Assembly (NCBI RefSeq): GCF_017922435.1
Contig: NZ_VDEZ01000004.1
Span: 124,001-188,000 of the forward strand
DNA length: 64,000 bases
Direction of reading: 5' to 3'
DNA from: Thalassospira sp. ER-Se-21-Dark
GTDB lineage: Bacteria > Pseudomonadota > Alphaproteobacteria > Rhodospirillales > Thalassospiraceae
The notes under the pieces are model-generated. The model was given only the letters and a program-made list of their open reading frames with translations. It made no database searches and had not been told where the DNA came from. Positions 38,501 to 46,625 of this stretch are shown in pieces. The position numbers and the translations under genes are program-made. Position 1 is the first letter of the stretch; every line of letters begins with the position of its first letter.

Positions 38501-39377
38501 CCGTAACCAGATCGGTGCGGTGGTCGGTGTGCAGCCGTTTGGCGGGCAGGGGAAATCGGGGACCGGTCCAAAGGCCGGTGGTCCGCACTATGTAGAACGT
38601 TTTGCCAAGCCGATTGCGAAGGCAAATACCATTTCCAATGATGACGTGTCAGACGATCGCGCACCGATCATCGTCAAGGATGTCATTGCGACCAATGAAT
38701 ATGCCGCGATGCTGTCAGCCCAGGAAGAATGGCAGGCAACCGACGGCAATGCGCGCGTGACCATCCTTGAAAAGCTGTCGGCCAAGATGGACGCATCGGG
38801 CAATGATGCCCTGATGGCGGGGGCCGATCATGTGGCGAACTTTGCGGCCCTTTCGGAAAACGGCTTTGTCGCGCCGACCCGGATGCCCGGGCCGACCGGT
38901 GAAACCAACGACCTGTATTGTCAGGGCCGTGGAGTTTACCTGATCCAGGCGGACAAGGACGCCGAACCGGCAAAAATCATCCGCCATCTGGGGGCCGCCC
39001 TTGCCGCGGGCAATGCGGTGATCCTTGCGGGTGATCAGAAATGGCTTGCCGATATTCCGACACTGGCACAGCAGGCAGGCCTTCCGGCCAAGCTGGTCAA
39101 GGCGGTTGGCACCAACACAGGTTTGGGCGCGATGTATGATGGTGATATCGCCGGGGTATCGTGCGTGGCATCGCTTGATCGCGTGACGTCGTTCAAGCAG
39201 CTTCTGGCCAAGCGCGATGGCGCGATCCTGTCGCTGATTTCCGATAGCGGCGCCGAGGATGACGGTGCATTGCCTGATGAGGCGTTCCTGCATCGATTTG
39301 CCACTGAAAAGACAATCACGATCAACACCACGGCAGCGGGCGGTAACGCATCGCTGATGTCGATGGAAGAAGATTGA
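35574..39377 (+). CDS. putA: Bifunctional proline dehydrogenase/L-glutamate-gamma-semialdehyde dehydrogenase PutA
   Basis: The 1267-aa enzyme oxidises proline to glutamate. An arm region without a ribbon-helix-helix DNA-binding domain is followed by the PRODH barrel (RKMMVRLVKGAYWDTEVK; CQFASHNAHTV). The aldehyde dehydrogenase domain follows, with GVIVCISPWNFPLAIFLGQ, the base ETGGQNAM and the nucleophile Cys in SAGQRCSALR. After QIGAVVGVQPFGGQGKSGTGPKAGGP comes a further C-terminal region of about 230 residues that looks like the degenerate ALDH-like domain of long PutAs. AGGGAGAGG lies upstream of the ATG at 35574. Confidence 0.96.
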   Translation: MFRTELPQPNEIRQTIRDTYRADEEAVVERLIETARLSPEQTARVQNRAYQLVARVRSADNGKSGIDALLHEYELSSKEGVILMCLAEALLRVPDAVTADKLIQDKLFDADWQSHLGHSDSFFVNASTWGLMLTGRVIKFGKAEKADPGRLIKRMIGRSGEPVIRKAFNHAMRIMGRQFVMGRTIDEAAERAKANEEKGYRYSYDMLGEAARTMKDADRYYKAYETAIHDIGRVANGRGPIDSPGISVKLSAIHPRYDFANYDRVMNELTPRLKELALLAKKYDIGFTVDAEEANRLDLSLDVIGTVFADPDLDGWEGYGLAVQAYQKRAYHVLEWLADLSTKVGRKMMVRLVKGAYWDTEVKFSQENGFDGYPVFTRKASTDVSYLACAKYMLSRRDAFYCQFASHNAHTVASVLEMAGNDRTFEFQRLHGMGEALYEQIVDENGENVPCRVYAPVGTHEDLLAYLVRRLLENGANTSFVNRIQDEQLPIEEMIADPIEKMAALPRKGHPKIPAPIDLYGASRVNSRGLDLTDTQKLLPLSAKLAEIKNKTWNAAPLIDGKLVSGTPIDVINPAKLDEKVGNLVQATEADIDAAVVAALKGYETWNKTPASERATALRRLGDLLEENMDEFIALCQREAGKLYSDGVAEVREAVDFCRYYANRAEETFREGSPLEGRGVIVCISPWNFPLAIFLGQVTAALAAGNAVIAKPAEQTSLIAARAAELILESGVPGSAFQLVPGPGRVIGNQLINDPRIAGVAFTGSTETAQVINQALAKRPGVPLPLIAETGGQNAMIVDSTALPEQVVQDAIISGFQSAGQRCSALRVLFVQEDIADKLCEMLVGAMKELRVGDPKFLDIDVGPVIDEKSRKVLEAHAERMKKEAKLLHACDMLPECEGGNFFAPHCFEIPSINVLEREVFGPVVHVVRYKARDLPKILDQINASGYGLTLGIHSRIDTTVREISQKLRVGNCYVNRNQIGAVVGVQPFGGQGKSGTGPKAGGPHYVERFAKPIAKANTISNDDVSDDRAPIIVKDVIATNEYAAMLSAQEEWQATDGNARVTILEKLSAKMDASGNDALMAGADHVANFAALSENGFVAPTRMPGPTGETNDLYCQGRGVYLIQADKDAEPAKIIRHLGAALAAGNAVILAGDQKWLADIPTLAQQAGLPAKLVKAVGTNTGLGAMYDGDIAGVSCVASLDRVTSFKQLLAKRDGAILSLISDSGAEDDGALPDEAFLHRFATEKTITINTTAAGGNASLMSMEED

Positions 39378-39398
39378 TCTGCCAGATGGTCATGTCAG

Positions 39399-39430
39399 AT
39401 GGACCGGGACGAAATTCCCGGTCCATTTTT
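39399..39430 (+). terminator. Terminator after putA
   Basis: A perfect 11-bp stem (39399-39409 with 39416-39426) with a 6-nt loop is followed by a T run. Confidence 0.87.
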
Positions 39431-39605
39431 CTTTCTTTTATTCGTGATCTCTGATGTAGGATGTGTGCGCCTGAACGCGGTCGGGCTTTTTTTCGTCAAA
39501 ATTGGCTGCAATAGCTATTGGTCGGAACAGTAGACGTCCTGCGGCGTTTGAACTGACGCAAGAAGATTGACCCATGTCAGGCAGGCATGAACAAGGAGAA
39601 CAGGA

Positions 39606-40235
39606 ATGATCAAGGTAAACCGCGGCATCGGCCGTGTGCTGAAAACGGTATCGGTATGTGCGTTGCTGGCAGTGCCGCTGGCGGCCTGCGGACCGCTGCA
39701 AATGCCGTTGGAAGACCGCACCGGCAATGACCAGTGGCAAGATACCCAGATCAAGTCCGGCATCCTTGGCGAGTTCTCCAAGGTCGATCACACCTATCTG
39801 ATGGATGTGAATATCGACATCTGGGAACAGAATGTCATGGTGACCGGCATGGTGGACTCCAAGGGCAAATATTATGACGTCATGTCGCTGGTCAAACAGG
39901 ATAACCGGATCAAAACGGTGTATGACCATCTGGTGATTGCCGATCAGGAAACGATCGATGCCTATCACCGGGCGGAAGATGAATATGGCAAGAACGCCGT
40001 TCCGACCGATTCGGCGACCCAGTCCGTGTCCGACGTCTGGATCGAAAGCCAGATCAAGGCATTGTTATTGGCCGAAAAAGGTGTGAGCTCCGTCAACTAT
40101 CGTTGGCAGTCGGTGCAGAATGTCGTCTACATCATGGGCGAAGCACAAAGCGATGCAGAGCTTGAAAAGGTGCTTTCCATCGTGCGCCGGATCAAAGGTG
40201 TGACCAAGGTCGTTAGCCACATCGCAAAGGCCTGA
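39606..40235 (+). CDS. BON-domain lipoprotein
   Basis: The 209-aa protein has a lipobox LAAC at 25-28, so Cys28 is likely lipidated. Two BON domains follow (about 42-115 and 135-207; ...KSGILGEFSKVDHTYLMDVNID... and ...ESQIKALLLAEKGVSSVNYRW...). This is the OsmY/DolP/YraP-like plan of outer-membrane lipoproteins that bind phospholipid. AAGGAG precedes the ATG. It sits alone between putA and bfd with its own terminator. Confidence 0.9.
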   Translation: MIKVNRGIGRVLKTVSVCALLAVPLAACGPLQMPLEDRTGNDQWQDTQIKSGILGEFSKVDHTYLMDVNIDIWEQNVMVTGMVDSKGKYYDVMSLVKQDNRIKTVYDHLVIADQETIDAYHRAEDEYGKNAVPTDSATQSVSDVWIESQIKALLLAEKGVSSVNYRWQSVQNVVYIMGEAQSDAELEKVLSIVRRIKGVTKVVSHIAKA

Positions 40236-40270
40236 TCACTTTTATCGCCTTGTGATAAAACAGTTTTTCG

Positions 40271-40310
40271 AAAATTCCCCGCAGGCGTTCGGCCTTGCGG
40301 GGAATTTTTT
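40271..40310 (+). terminator. Terminator after the BON lipoprotein gene
   Basis: A 13-bp stem (40271-40283 with 40296-40308) runs into a tract of T. Confidence 0.87.
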
Positions 40311-40385
40311 TGTCCGGGTTTGTTGCAAAAGTGTTTGAAAACCATTCGCATTTATCTTAGAGGTGGCGATACGTAATTAATAACT

Positions 40386-40395
40386 GATTGCAATC
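40386..40395. promoter_or_regulatory. Palindrome in the bfd ribosome-binding region
   Basis: GATTGCAATC is a perfect 10-bp palindrome ending 5 bp before the ATG at 40401, and it takes the place of a Shine-Dalgarno sequence. It might be part of an iron-responsive operator, but it matches no consensus I can name with confidence. Confidence 0.25.
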
Positions 40396-40400
40396 GCACC

Positions 40401-40634
40401 ATGTATGTCTGCATTTGTAATGCGCTCAAGGAAAAAGACGTCCGCCGTGCCGCCGAGCAGGGCGGGGCGACACGTCCGGCGGAAGTTTTCCGTTTCCATG
40501 GCTGCGCGCCGCAATGTGGCAAATGCGCCTGCCACATGCGCGCAGAACTGCTGCAAGCCAAGACCTGCGGCAATTGCGATTGTGATGATGCAGCGGCTGT
40601 AACGGCAAACATCGAACCGATCGCCGCCGAATAA
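40401..40634 (+). CDS. bfd: Bacterioferritin-associated ferredoxin-like (2Fe-2S) protein
   Basis: The 77-aa protein starts MYVCICNALKEKDV. Cluster ligands fit C4 and C6 with C39-x2-C42 (CGKC), the Bfd pattern. Extra cysteines at 35, 44 and a C-terminal C56-x2-C59-x-C61 go beyond the usual Bfd set. Bfd reduces bacterioferritin to release iron. No bfr gene is in the window. Confidence 0.88.
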   Translation: MYVCICNALKEKDVRRAAEQGGATRPAEVFRFHGCAPQCGKCACHMRAELLQAKTCGNCDCDDAAAVTANIEPIAAE

Positions 40635-40663
40635 GCTACTTCAAGACATTCAGGAAAAACGAA

Positions 40664-40692
40664 AAAGGCGAAGCCACATGGGCCTCGCCTTT
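40664..40692. terminator. Bidirectional terminator between bfd and the leucine dehydrogenase-like gene
   Basis: A 12-bp stem with one mismatch (40664-40675 with 40681-40692) has T-rich tails on both strands and lies between convergent genes. Confidence 0.78.
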
Positions 40693-40726
40693 GTTGTTTG
40701 TGGCTGATGCTGCTTGATCAGCACGG

Positions 40727-41776
40727 TTACTTTTTCAGACCAAAGCGTTCCTCGGCCAAGCGATCAGCGACAAAACCGGTCGACAGGTTCTGTTGCTTGG
40801 CGCGTTCAAAAATCTCGCACACGGTTTCGCCAATGCCTTCGATATGCATGTTGGTTTCGGCAACCGTTTTACCTTCGCGGCAATAGTAGACTTCGATGAC
40901 ACCGCCGGCATTGATCACGTAATCCGGGGCATACAAAATCCCGGCTTCGCGTAACATCTCGCCGTGGCGATCATCTTCAAGCTGGTTATTGGCTGCACCG
41001 GCAATCACGCCAACCTTGAGTTCCTCGATCGACTTGTCATTGATCACCCCGCCAAGGGCACAAGGGGCAAGGATATCGGCATCAACCGACAGGATTTCAT
41101 CAACCGGAACTGCGGTTGCGCCAAATTCCATGGCGGCGGCCTTCATGCTGGCGGCATTCAGGTCCGCAACAATCAGCTTGGCCCCGGCGGCATGCAGCAT
41201 CCGGCAGAGGTGATAGCCGACATGCCCCAAACCCTGGACTGCGACCCGCATGCCCGTAAGGTCGTCGTTGCCATGTTTGAAGCGCACCGCTTCCTTAAGC
41301 CCGATGAAAACGCCATAGGCGGTAAAGGGGGATGGGTCACCGGTGCGTTCCGGATCCTTGCCATCATTGATGCCACCGACATGCTTGGTCTGGCTTGCGA
41401 TATAGCCCATGTCTTCAGGGCTGGTGCCGACATCCTCGGCAACGATATAGCGCCCGCCAAGTTGCTCGACAGCGCGGCCCATTGCGCGGAAGAATTCTGG
41501 TGTCTTTTGACTGCGCGGATCACCGATGATGACCGACTTGCCGCCGCCAAGCGGAAGGTTGGCGAGGGCGGATTTGTAAGTCATGCCGCGCGAAAGGCGC
41601 AAAACATCATGAATGGCGTCCTGTTCGCTGGCATAGGGCCACATGCGACAGCCGCCAAGTGACGGGCCAAGGTTGGTGTTGTGGACCGCGATGATGGTTT
41701 TCAGGCCGGTGGTTTTGTCGCTGGCAAAGACAACCTGTTCGTGGTCATCAAAGGCGATATCGGAAAAGACGTTCAT
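40727..41776 (-). CDS. Glu/Leu/Phe/Val dehydrogenase, leucine dehydrogenase-like
   Basis: The 349-aa enzyme deaminates a branched-chain or aromatic amino acid with NAD. The catalytic lysine lies in LANLPLGGGKSVIIGDP. TAYGVFIGLKEAV precedes the Rossmann motif VAVQGLGHVGYHLCRML, and AGAANNQLEDDRHGEML marks the family. The short length and GGCRMWPY match leucine/phenylalanine/valine dehydrogenases rather than GDH. With the liu operon in the same region it could feed leucine catabolism, an inference. The ATG at 41776 follows AGGAGG 13 nt upstream. Confidence 0.9.
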   Translation of the reverse strand: MNVFSDIAFDDHEQVVFASDKTTGLKTIIAVHNTNLGPSLGGCRMWPYASEQDAIHDVLRLSRGMTYKSALANLPLGGGKSVIIGDPRSQKTPEFFRAMGRAVEQLGGRYIVAEDVGTSPEDMGYIASQTKHVGGINDGKDPERTGDPSPFTAYGVFIGLKEAVRFKHGNDDLTGMRVAVQGLGHVGYHLCRMLHAAGAKLIVADLNAASMKAAAMEFGATAVPVDEILSVDADILAPCALGGVINDKSIEELKVGVIAGAANNQLEDDRHGEMLREAGILYAPDYVINAGGVIEVYYCREGKTVAETNMHIEGIGETVCEIFERAKQQNLSTGFVADRLAEERFGLKK

Positions 41777-42314
41777 CCTCTTGCAGCCTCCTGGCAGCAT
41801 CATTTTTCTGGTGCAGGCTGTTTCCTGCTTATCCCTTTATGTTTGATGCATCGGGCGTTGGATCAATTTCTAATTCCGGGAATGCGCAAAAAAGATCGTT
41901 TCGGTTGAGGGGCTGCTTTGGTGTGGAATTATTCGGAGTTTGCCAAAGCTGCATTGTAATTTTATTGCGCGCACTGTGCGCTGCAGCATCTCCGCTGTTT
42001 GAAGGTAGGTGGCATTTTCGATCCGACCGAGATTCTTTTGTGGTCGAAATTGGTCGGTTCCAGCCTGGCTTTTATGGTGCAGTGCACTGGCGGCGATTTG
42101 TCCTGAATCAGGGCATTCGTCATGCGCCTATGCCAAATTCGCACTTGAAACCGGAGCAATTAATCTGGAAGTATCAATTAACCGGATAATTTACGGCTCG
42201 TTAAGGTGCGAAACGTAGACTCACGGTTGGGTATCTTGTGATTGAGATTCCCGGTTCAGGACAGGTTGGCGTCTGGGCGGCGCCAGCGAACAAAATATAA
42301 GGAGAGCGGCGGAT
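41777..42314. other. Intergenic region of 538 bp
   Basis: This region lies between divergent genes and should hold both promoters. It is locally AT-rich. One open frame at 41839-42189 has no ribosome site and no recognisable sequence, and I do not call it. No operator or RNA is recognised. Confidence 0.5.
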
Positions 42315-42548
42315 ATGTCTGCATTCACAGGCCATCGCCAAACCGTATATGAAGTTGAACTGCACAATCAGGCTGTGCGCGAATGTGTCAAAGAGAACCG
42401 ATCCCACGACCTCTTTGATGACCGCTGGGCTGATGTTCAAACTCATGAAGTTGCGGCCAGCGACGAAACCAAGGCCCTTGCCATGATCGAAAATAGCTAT
42501 CCGTCAGAAGATGGTTTCGTTGTCGATCACGTCAAACGCCTAGGATAA
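42315..42548 (+). CDS. Small hypothetical protein, 77 aa
   Basis: The protein is soluble, acidic and has no signal peptide. It begins MSAFTGHRQTVYEVELHNQA and ends YPSEDGFVVDHVKRLG. AAGGAGA lies 11 nt before the ATG, and a strong terminator follows 20 bp after the stop, so it looks like a real single-gene unit. The centre (ASDETKALAMIENSYPSEDG) may form a helix-turn. The function is unknown. Confidence 0.72.
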   Translation: MSAFTGHRQTVYEVELHNQAVRECVKENRSHDLFDDRWADVQTHEVAASDETKALAMIENSYPSEDGFVVDHVKRLG

Positions 42549-42568
42549 CAGTCACCAAACATATTCGG

Positions 42569-42604
42569 AAAAAAAGCGTGGTCAGCTTTGCTGCCACGCT
42601 TTTT
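42569..42604. terminator. Bidirectional terminator between 42315-42548 and poxB
   Basis: A 12-bp stem (42569-42580 with 42593-42604) with A and T runs on either side can serve both convergent genes. Confidence 0.85.
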
Positions 42605-42654
42605 TTCTGAGCTCAACCTGCACAACAAAGCAGGCATCATTGGGGCGATTTGCC

Positions 42655-44331
42655 CTATGACCTCAGCTTTCCGAGCATTTCCCGCCCCTTGGCAACGGCA
42701 AATTTCTGTGCCTGCGAGAAGGTCGGGTTGGGCGGCATGATCAGGACGTCAGGGTCAACTGGGACCTGAATGACGGTTGGCTTCTTGCTTGCAAACGCTT
42801 GTGACAGCGCGCTTGAAAGCTCCTTGGTGTTTTCCGCGCGCAGGCCAAGACAGCCACAGGCCTGGGCGATGGCCGCCATGTCCGGGTTTTTAAAGGCGAT
42901 TGCATGTTCGGGCAGGCCTTTGGCTTCCTGTTCCAGTGCGATGAAGCCAAGCTTGCTGTTATCAAAGACAACCGCCGTGATCGGCAGATCGTATTCGGCA
43001 GCAGTCAAAAGTTCACCCATCAGCATGTTGAATGCGCCGTCACCCGCAATGGCGACGACCTGACGATCAGGATAGGCAAGCTGCGCACCATTGGCCCCGG
43101 ACAGGGCAAAGGCCATTGTACCGAGCCCGGATGACAGGGTGAAACGCTGGTTACGTTTTACCCGCAAATGCCGCGCGGCCCAGGCTGTGGTCGTTCCGGT
43201 ATCAACCAGGAAAATGGCATCATCGGCGGCATGGTCCCCGATTGCGGACATGACACTTGCGGGGTGAAGCGGGCTTTTGTCGGACTTCTCGATCTTTGAC
43301 CAATCGTCTTGCTGATCCTTGACTTTATCGATCCAGTGTTTGCGCTGTGTTTCGGTGTCTTTGGGGGTGACGCGATCAAGAAGGCCTTGCACCGATAGCT
43401 TGGCACTGCCGATCAACGGGGCATCAATATCAAGCCGTTTGCCGATCTGGCTGCGATTACTATCGATCTGGATGGTTTTGGCATCTTTGGGGAAAAATTC
43501 CTGATAGGGGAAATCGGCCCCAATGATGCACAGCAAATCGCAATCTTCGACAGAATCCTGCCCCGGTTTGCCACCCAGAAGGCCCAACCCACCAATGCAA
43601 ATGGGATCGTCGTCATCAAGCCAGTCTTTGGCACGTAGGGTTCTGACGATCGGTGCATCAATCCGGTGCGCCAGATCAAAGATCTCCTGGGCTGCCTCGG
43701 CACCACCGATACCGGCAAGAATGACGGGCTTTGATGCCTGAGCAATCAGTTTGGCAGCGTGATCAAGGTTCTCGCTGGACGGGGAAACTTCGCGGGTTGC
43801 CAACAAGGTTGCAATATTGATCGGATCATCGGCGCAATCGGCACTGGCGATATTGTTCGGGATACAGACATGGGCGGGTGCACGATTTTCAATCGCGGCC
43901 TTGCAGGCTTCTTTGAGGATACGCGGGGCCTGTGCCGGATGCATGATTGTCTCGGAATAGACGGTGACGTCTTCGAACAGCTTTTTCAGGTCAACTTCCT
44001 GATGATACTCGGTGCCGATAAATTCCGAATCAACTTGGCCTGTGATGGCAAGAACCGGGGCATGGTCGTGACGAGCATCATAAAGGCCGTTCAAAAGATG
44101 GATGGCACCGCCACCCGCCGTGCCGACACAGCATGAAAGATTGCCGGTCAGTTTTGCCTGTGCGGATGCGGCAAAAGCGCCACCTTCTTCATGGCGAACA
44201 AGGACGAAATCAATTTCATCCCTGTTTTCAAGGGCAAATGTAATGTCATTGATCGCGTCACCGGGGATGCCAAATACATGTTTGACGCCAAGATCACTCA
44301 GTAAATTGATTGCGATATCGGCAACTTTCAT
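42655..44331 (-). CDS. poxB: TPP-dependent pyruvate oxidase/dehydrogenase, PoxB-like
   Basis: The 558-aa enzyme has the N-terminal PYR domain with the catalytic glutamate in VRHEEGGAFAASAQAKLTG, a middle domain, and the C-terminal PP domain with the TPP-Mg motif GDGAFNMLMGELLTAAEYDLP ending in DNSKLG. LLNGLYDARHDHAPVLAITG places it nearer PoxB than acetolactate synthase. The end is short (about LGKLRS), so the lipid-binding C-terminal helix of E. coli PoxB seems absent, and quinone coupling is uncertain. It is 67 bp downstream of gdhA on the same strand. Confidence 0.85.
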   Translation of the reverse strand: MKVADIAINLLSDLGVKHVFGIPGDAINDITFALENRDEIDFVLVRHEEGGAFAASAQAKLTGNLSCCVGTAGGGAIHLLNGLYDARHDHAPVLAITGQVDSEFIGTEYHQEVDLKKLFEDVTVYSETIMHPAQAPRILKEACKAAIENRAPAHVCIPNNIASADCADDPINIATLLATREVSPSSENLDHAAKLIAQASKPVILAGIGGAEAAQEIFDLAHRIDAPIVRTLRAKDWLDDDDPICIGGLGLLGGKPGQDSVEDCDLLCIIGADFPYQEFFPKDAKTIQIDSNRSQIGKRLDIDAPLIGSAKLSVQGLLDRVTPKDTETQRKHWIDKVKDQQDDWSKIEKSDKSPLHPASVMSAIGDHAADDAIFLVDTGTTTAWAARHLRVKRNQRFTLSSGLGTMAFALSGANGAQLAYPDRQVVAIAGDGAFNMLMGELLTAAEYDLPITAVVFDNSKLGFIALEQEAKGLPEHAIAFKNPDMAAIAQACGCLGLRAENTKELSSALSQAFASKKPTVIQVPVDPDVLIMPPNPTFSQAQKFAVAKGREMLGKLRS

Positions 44332-44398
44332 GGGGAAACTCCTTGGTTTCAGTCGTGAGAGAGCCGCAAACTACAATCGCATCAACGGCCGGGTTTGA

Positions 44399-45748
44399 TT
44401 ACGAAAGCCAGAATGCATTCATGGTTTCTGCGACGCGTTTGAACGAAGCAAGATTGGCACCATCGCGATAATTGATGATTTTCCCGTCCGGACTGTTTTC
44501 GATGCAGTCGTTGTGAATTTTGGACATGATTTCGCGAAGGCGTTTGTCGACGTTTTCCGTATCCCAACTCAGACGCTGCGCATTTTGGCTCTGTTCAAGG
44601 CCGCTTACTGCAACGCCGCCGGCATTGGATGCTTTGCCAGGGGCATGCGGGATATTGGCGTTGATGAATACTTCCTGTGCCTTTGCCGTCAGTGGCATGT
44701 TCGCGCCGTCACAAAGCATCATCACCTTGTTTTCAACAAGCTGCTTGGCGTCTTGTTCATCAAGCTCGTTCTGGGTCGCGCAGGGCAGGGCAATATCGCA
44801 CTCAAGCCCCCAGGGTTTCTTGTCTTCAAGGAACTCGGAATTCTTGCCGCCATCAAATTCCGACAGCGATTTGCGTTGGTTGTTTTTCCAGTCATCAACC
44901 TGATCAAGAAGGTCGTTTGTCATGCCATTGGCAAAGTGCATGGTGCCGGAGCTGTCACTCAGACTTATGACTTTGGCTTCAAGTTCTATGGCCTTGCGCG
45001 CGGCGTGAAGCGCAACATTTCCTGCGCCACTGATCGCAATCCGTTTGTCTTTGATTTCCTTGTTTTCCTGATCAAGCATGTGACCAAGGAAATAGATGCA
45101 GCCATAGCCGGTTGCTTCTGTGCGCCCGGCACTGCCGCCAAAGTGGCATCCTTTCCCGGTCAGCGCACCGGTCCACTTTTGCGTCAGCTTGATATAGTGA
45201 CCAAAAAGGATGCTGATTTCACGTCTGCCCACGCCGATGTCCCCGGCGGGCACATCGGTATCTGGCCCGATATGCCGATATAGTTCTTGCATGAATGCCT
45301 GACAGAAACGGCCGATTTCCTGCGGGGATTTGTCCTTTGGCGAAAAGTCGGCACCACCTTTTGCCCCGCCCATCGGCAAGCCGGTCAGGCTGTTTTTCAG
45401 GGTTTGTTCAAACCCGAGAAACTTGAAGATACTGGTGCTGACCGTCGGGGCAAACCGAAGGCCGCCTTTATAGGGGCCCATCGATTGATTGAACTGAATG
45501 CGCCAGCCGCGATTGACCTGTATCTGTTGGTCATCGTCTTCCCATGCTACGCGAAATTGCAGCACGCGATCCGGTTCCGTGCAGCGTTCAAGAACCGCAT
45601 TTTTGCGCATCTCGGTTTGATCAAGATACCAACCGGCAATGGAGCCGACGACTTCCTCCACTGCCTGGTGAAATTCCGGCTCGTTCGGTGTCTTGTCCTC
45701 AAGCTGGCTCAGGAAGTCCTTTTGAAAATCAGATGCGCTTTGTGTCAT
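44399..45748 (-). CDS. gdhA: NADP-type glutamate dehydrogenase
   Basis: The 449-aa hexameric GDH converts 2-oxoglutarate and ammonia to glutamate. It has KGGLRFAPTVSTSIFKFLGFEQ, the catalytic lysine in PMGGAKGGADFSPK, DVPAGDIGVGRREI, and the Rossmann AISGAGNVALHAARKA. Length and motifs match the small NADP-dependent class. It probably leads a two-gene unit with poxB. Confidence 0.96.
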   Translation of the reverse strand: MTQSASDFQKDFLSQLEDKTPNEPEFHQAVEEVVGSIAGWYLDQTEMRKNAVLERCTEPDRVLQFRVAWEDDDQQIQVNRGWRIQFNQSMGPYKGGLRFAPTVSTSIFKFLGFEQTLKNSLTGLPMGGAKGGADFSPKDKSPQEIGRFCQAFMQELYRHIGPDTDVPAGDIGVGRREISILFGHYIKLTQKWTGALTGKGCHFGGSAGRTEATGYGCIYFLGHMLDQENKEIKDKRIAISGAGNVALHAARKAIELEAKVISLSDSSGTMHFANGMTNDLLDQVDDWKNNQRKSLSEFDGGKNSEFLEDKKPWGLECDIALPCATQNELDEQDAKQLVENKVMMLCDGANMPLTAKAQEVFINANIPHAPGKASNAGGVAVSGLEQSQNAQRLSWDTENVDKRLREIMSKIHNDCIENSPDGKIINYRDGANLASFKRVAETMNAFWLS

Positions 45749-45861
45749 TTAAATGCGGGCTTTTTTACTGTTTCTGCTGCTCTGGTTAACGTGCCAGAGG
45801 CGAAAAAGTGTCCGCATAATATTTTGTTTTAGTGGTTTTTAAGGTCTGATGGCGCGCTTGA

Positions 45862-46461
45862 TCAGGCGTTCTGTTGAAGCGTTCGTTCAACAAAATCAAG
45901 GCGGTCCTGCCCCCAGAACATCTCGTTGCCGATGAAATAGGTCGGCACACCAAAGATGTTACGATCCCGTGCGGACTGGCAGTTCTCGTCATAGATCTTG
46001 GCGATCTCTGGCAGGTCAGCATGTTCGAGATATTCCGTCGAAAGGCCACTTGATATCAGGGCCTCGCGGACGGTCGCGGGCAGCGAAACATCACGTTCAC
46101 GCAGCCAGATATCCCCCATCAGGGTTTCAGTCAAAGCACTTACGTCCATGCCATCGTTCTGAACGGCGATGATGGTGCGCGCGGCAAGTGTTTCATCGAC
46201 GGGGAAATGTGTCGGATGCAGGTTGACCGGAATGCCGAGATAATCCGACCAGCGTTTCAGTTCAACAAGTCGATATTCTTGACGCGGTTTCGGGCGTTTT
46301 GCCAAAGGCACGCCGCCGCCATGTTCCCAGACATCGGCTGCCCGGCAGGGTTTATGGATAATTTCCACGCCATGTTTTTTGGCGATCTCGACAACGCGGC
46401 GAAACCCGAAAAAAGACCACGGTGATTGCACGAAGAAATAGTGGATGATGGGTTCGGACAT
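45862..46461 (-). CDS. 2-hydroxychromene-2-carboxylate isomerase-like, DsbA-fold protein (second copy)
   Basis: The 199-aa protein has IHYFFVQSPWSFFGFRRVVEIA at the N-terminus, with Ser-Pro-Trp at the active site, and ends with RNIFGVPTYFIGNEMFWGQDRLDFVERTL. It is the same superfamily as the protein at 34144-34776 but only distantly similar. The closest known functions are glutathione-dependent isomerase or kappa-class GST. The substrate is unknown. Confidence 0.87.
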   Translation of the reverse strand: MSEPIIHYFFVQSPWSFFGFRRVVEIAKKHGVEIIHKPCRAADVWEHGGGVPLAKRPKPRQEYRLVELKRWSDYLGIPVNLHPTHFPVDETLAARTIIAVQNDGMDVSALTETLMGDIWLRERDVSLPATVREALISSGLSTEYLEHADLPEIAKIYDENCQSARDRNIFGVPTYFIGNEMFWGQDRLDFVERTLQQNA

Positions 46462-46625
46462 ATGGGCCTCCTGGCACCGCGATACAGATTATGTTTTTAA
46501 GTTGCCGACATTCGGTATCCACCACACTGCCCAAACAGGGGTGCTGCGTCAAATGTCCTTGGCGTAATCACGCACAGGTTCAGGTCATATGTTTGTGATG
46601 ATGGAATGCGAAATGTCTGCGCGGC

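Noticed and set aside
41839..42189. A 116-codon open frame in the 538-bp intergenic region
   Set aside because: It has no ribosome site, no recognisable sequence and no codon pattern like its neighbours.
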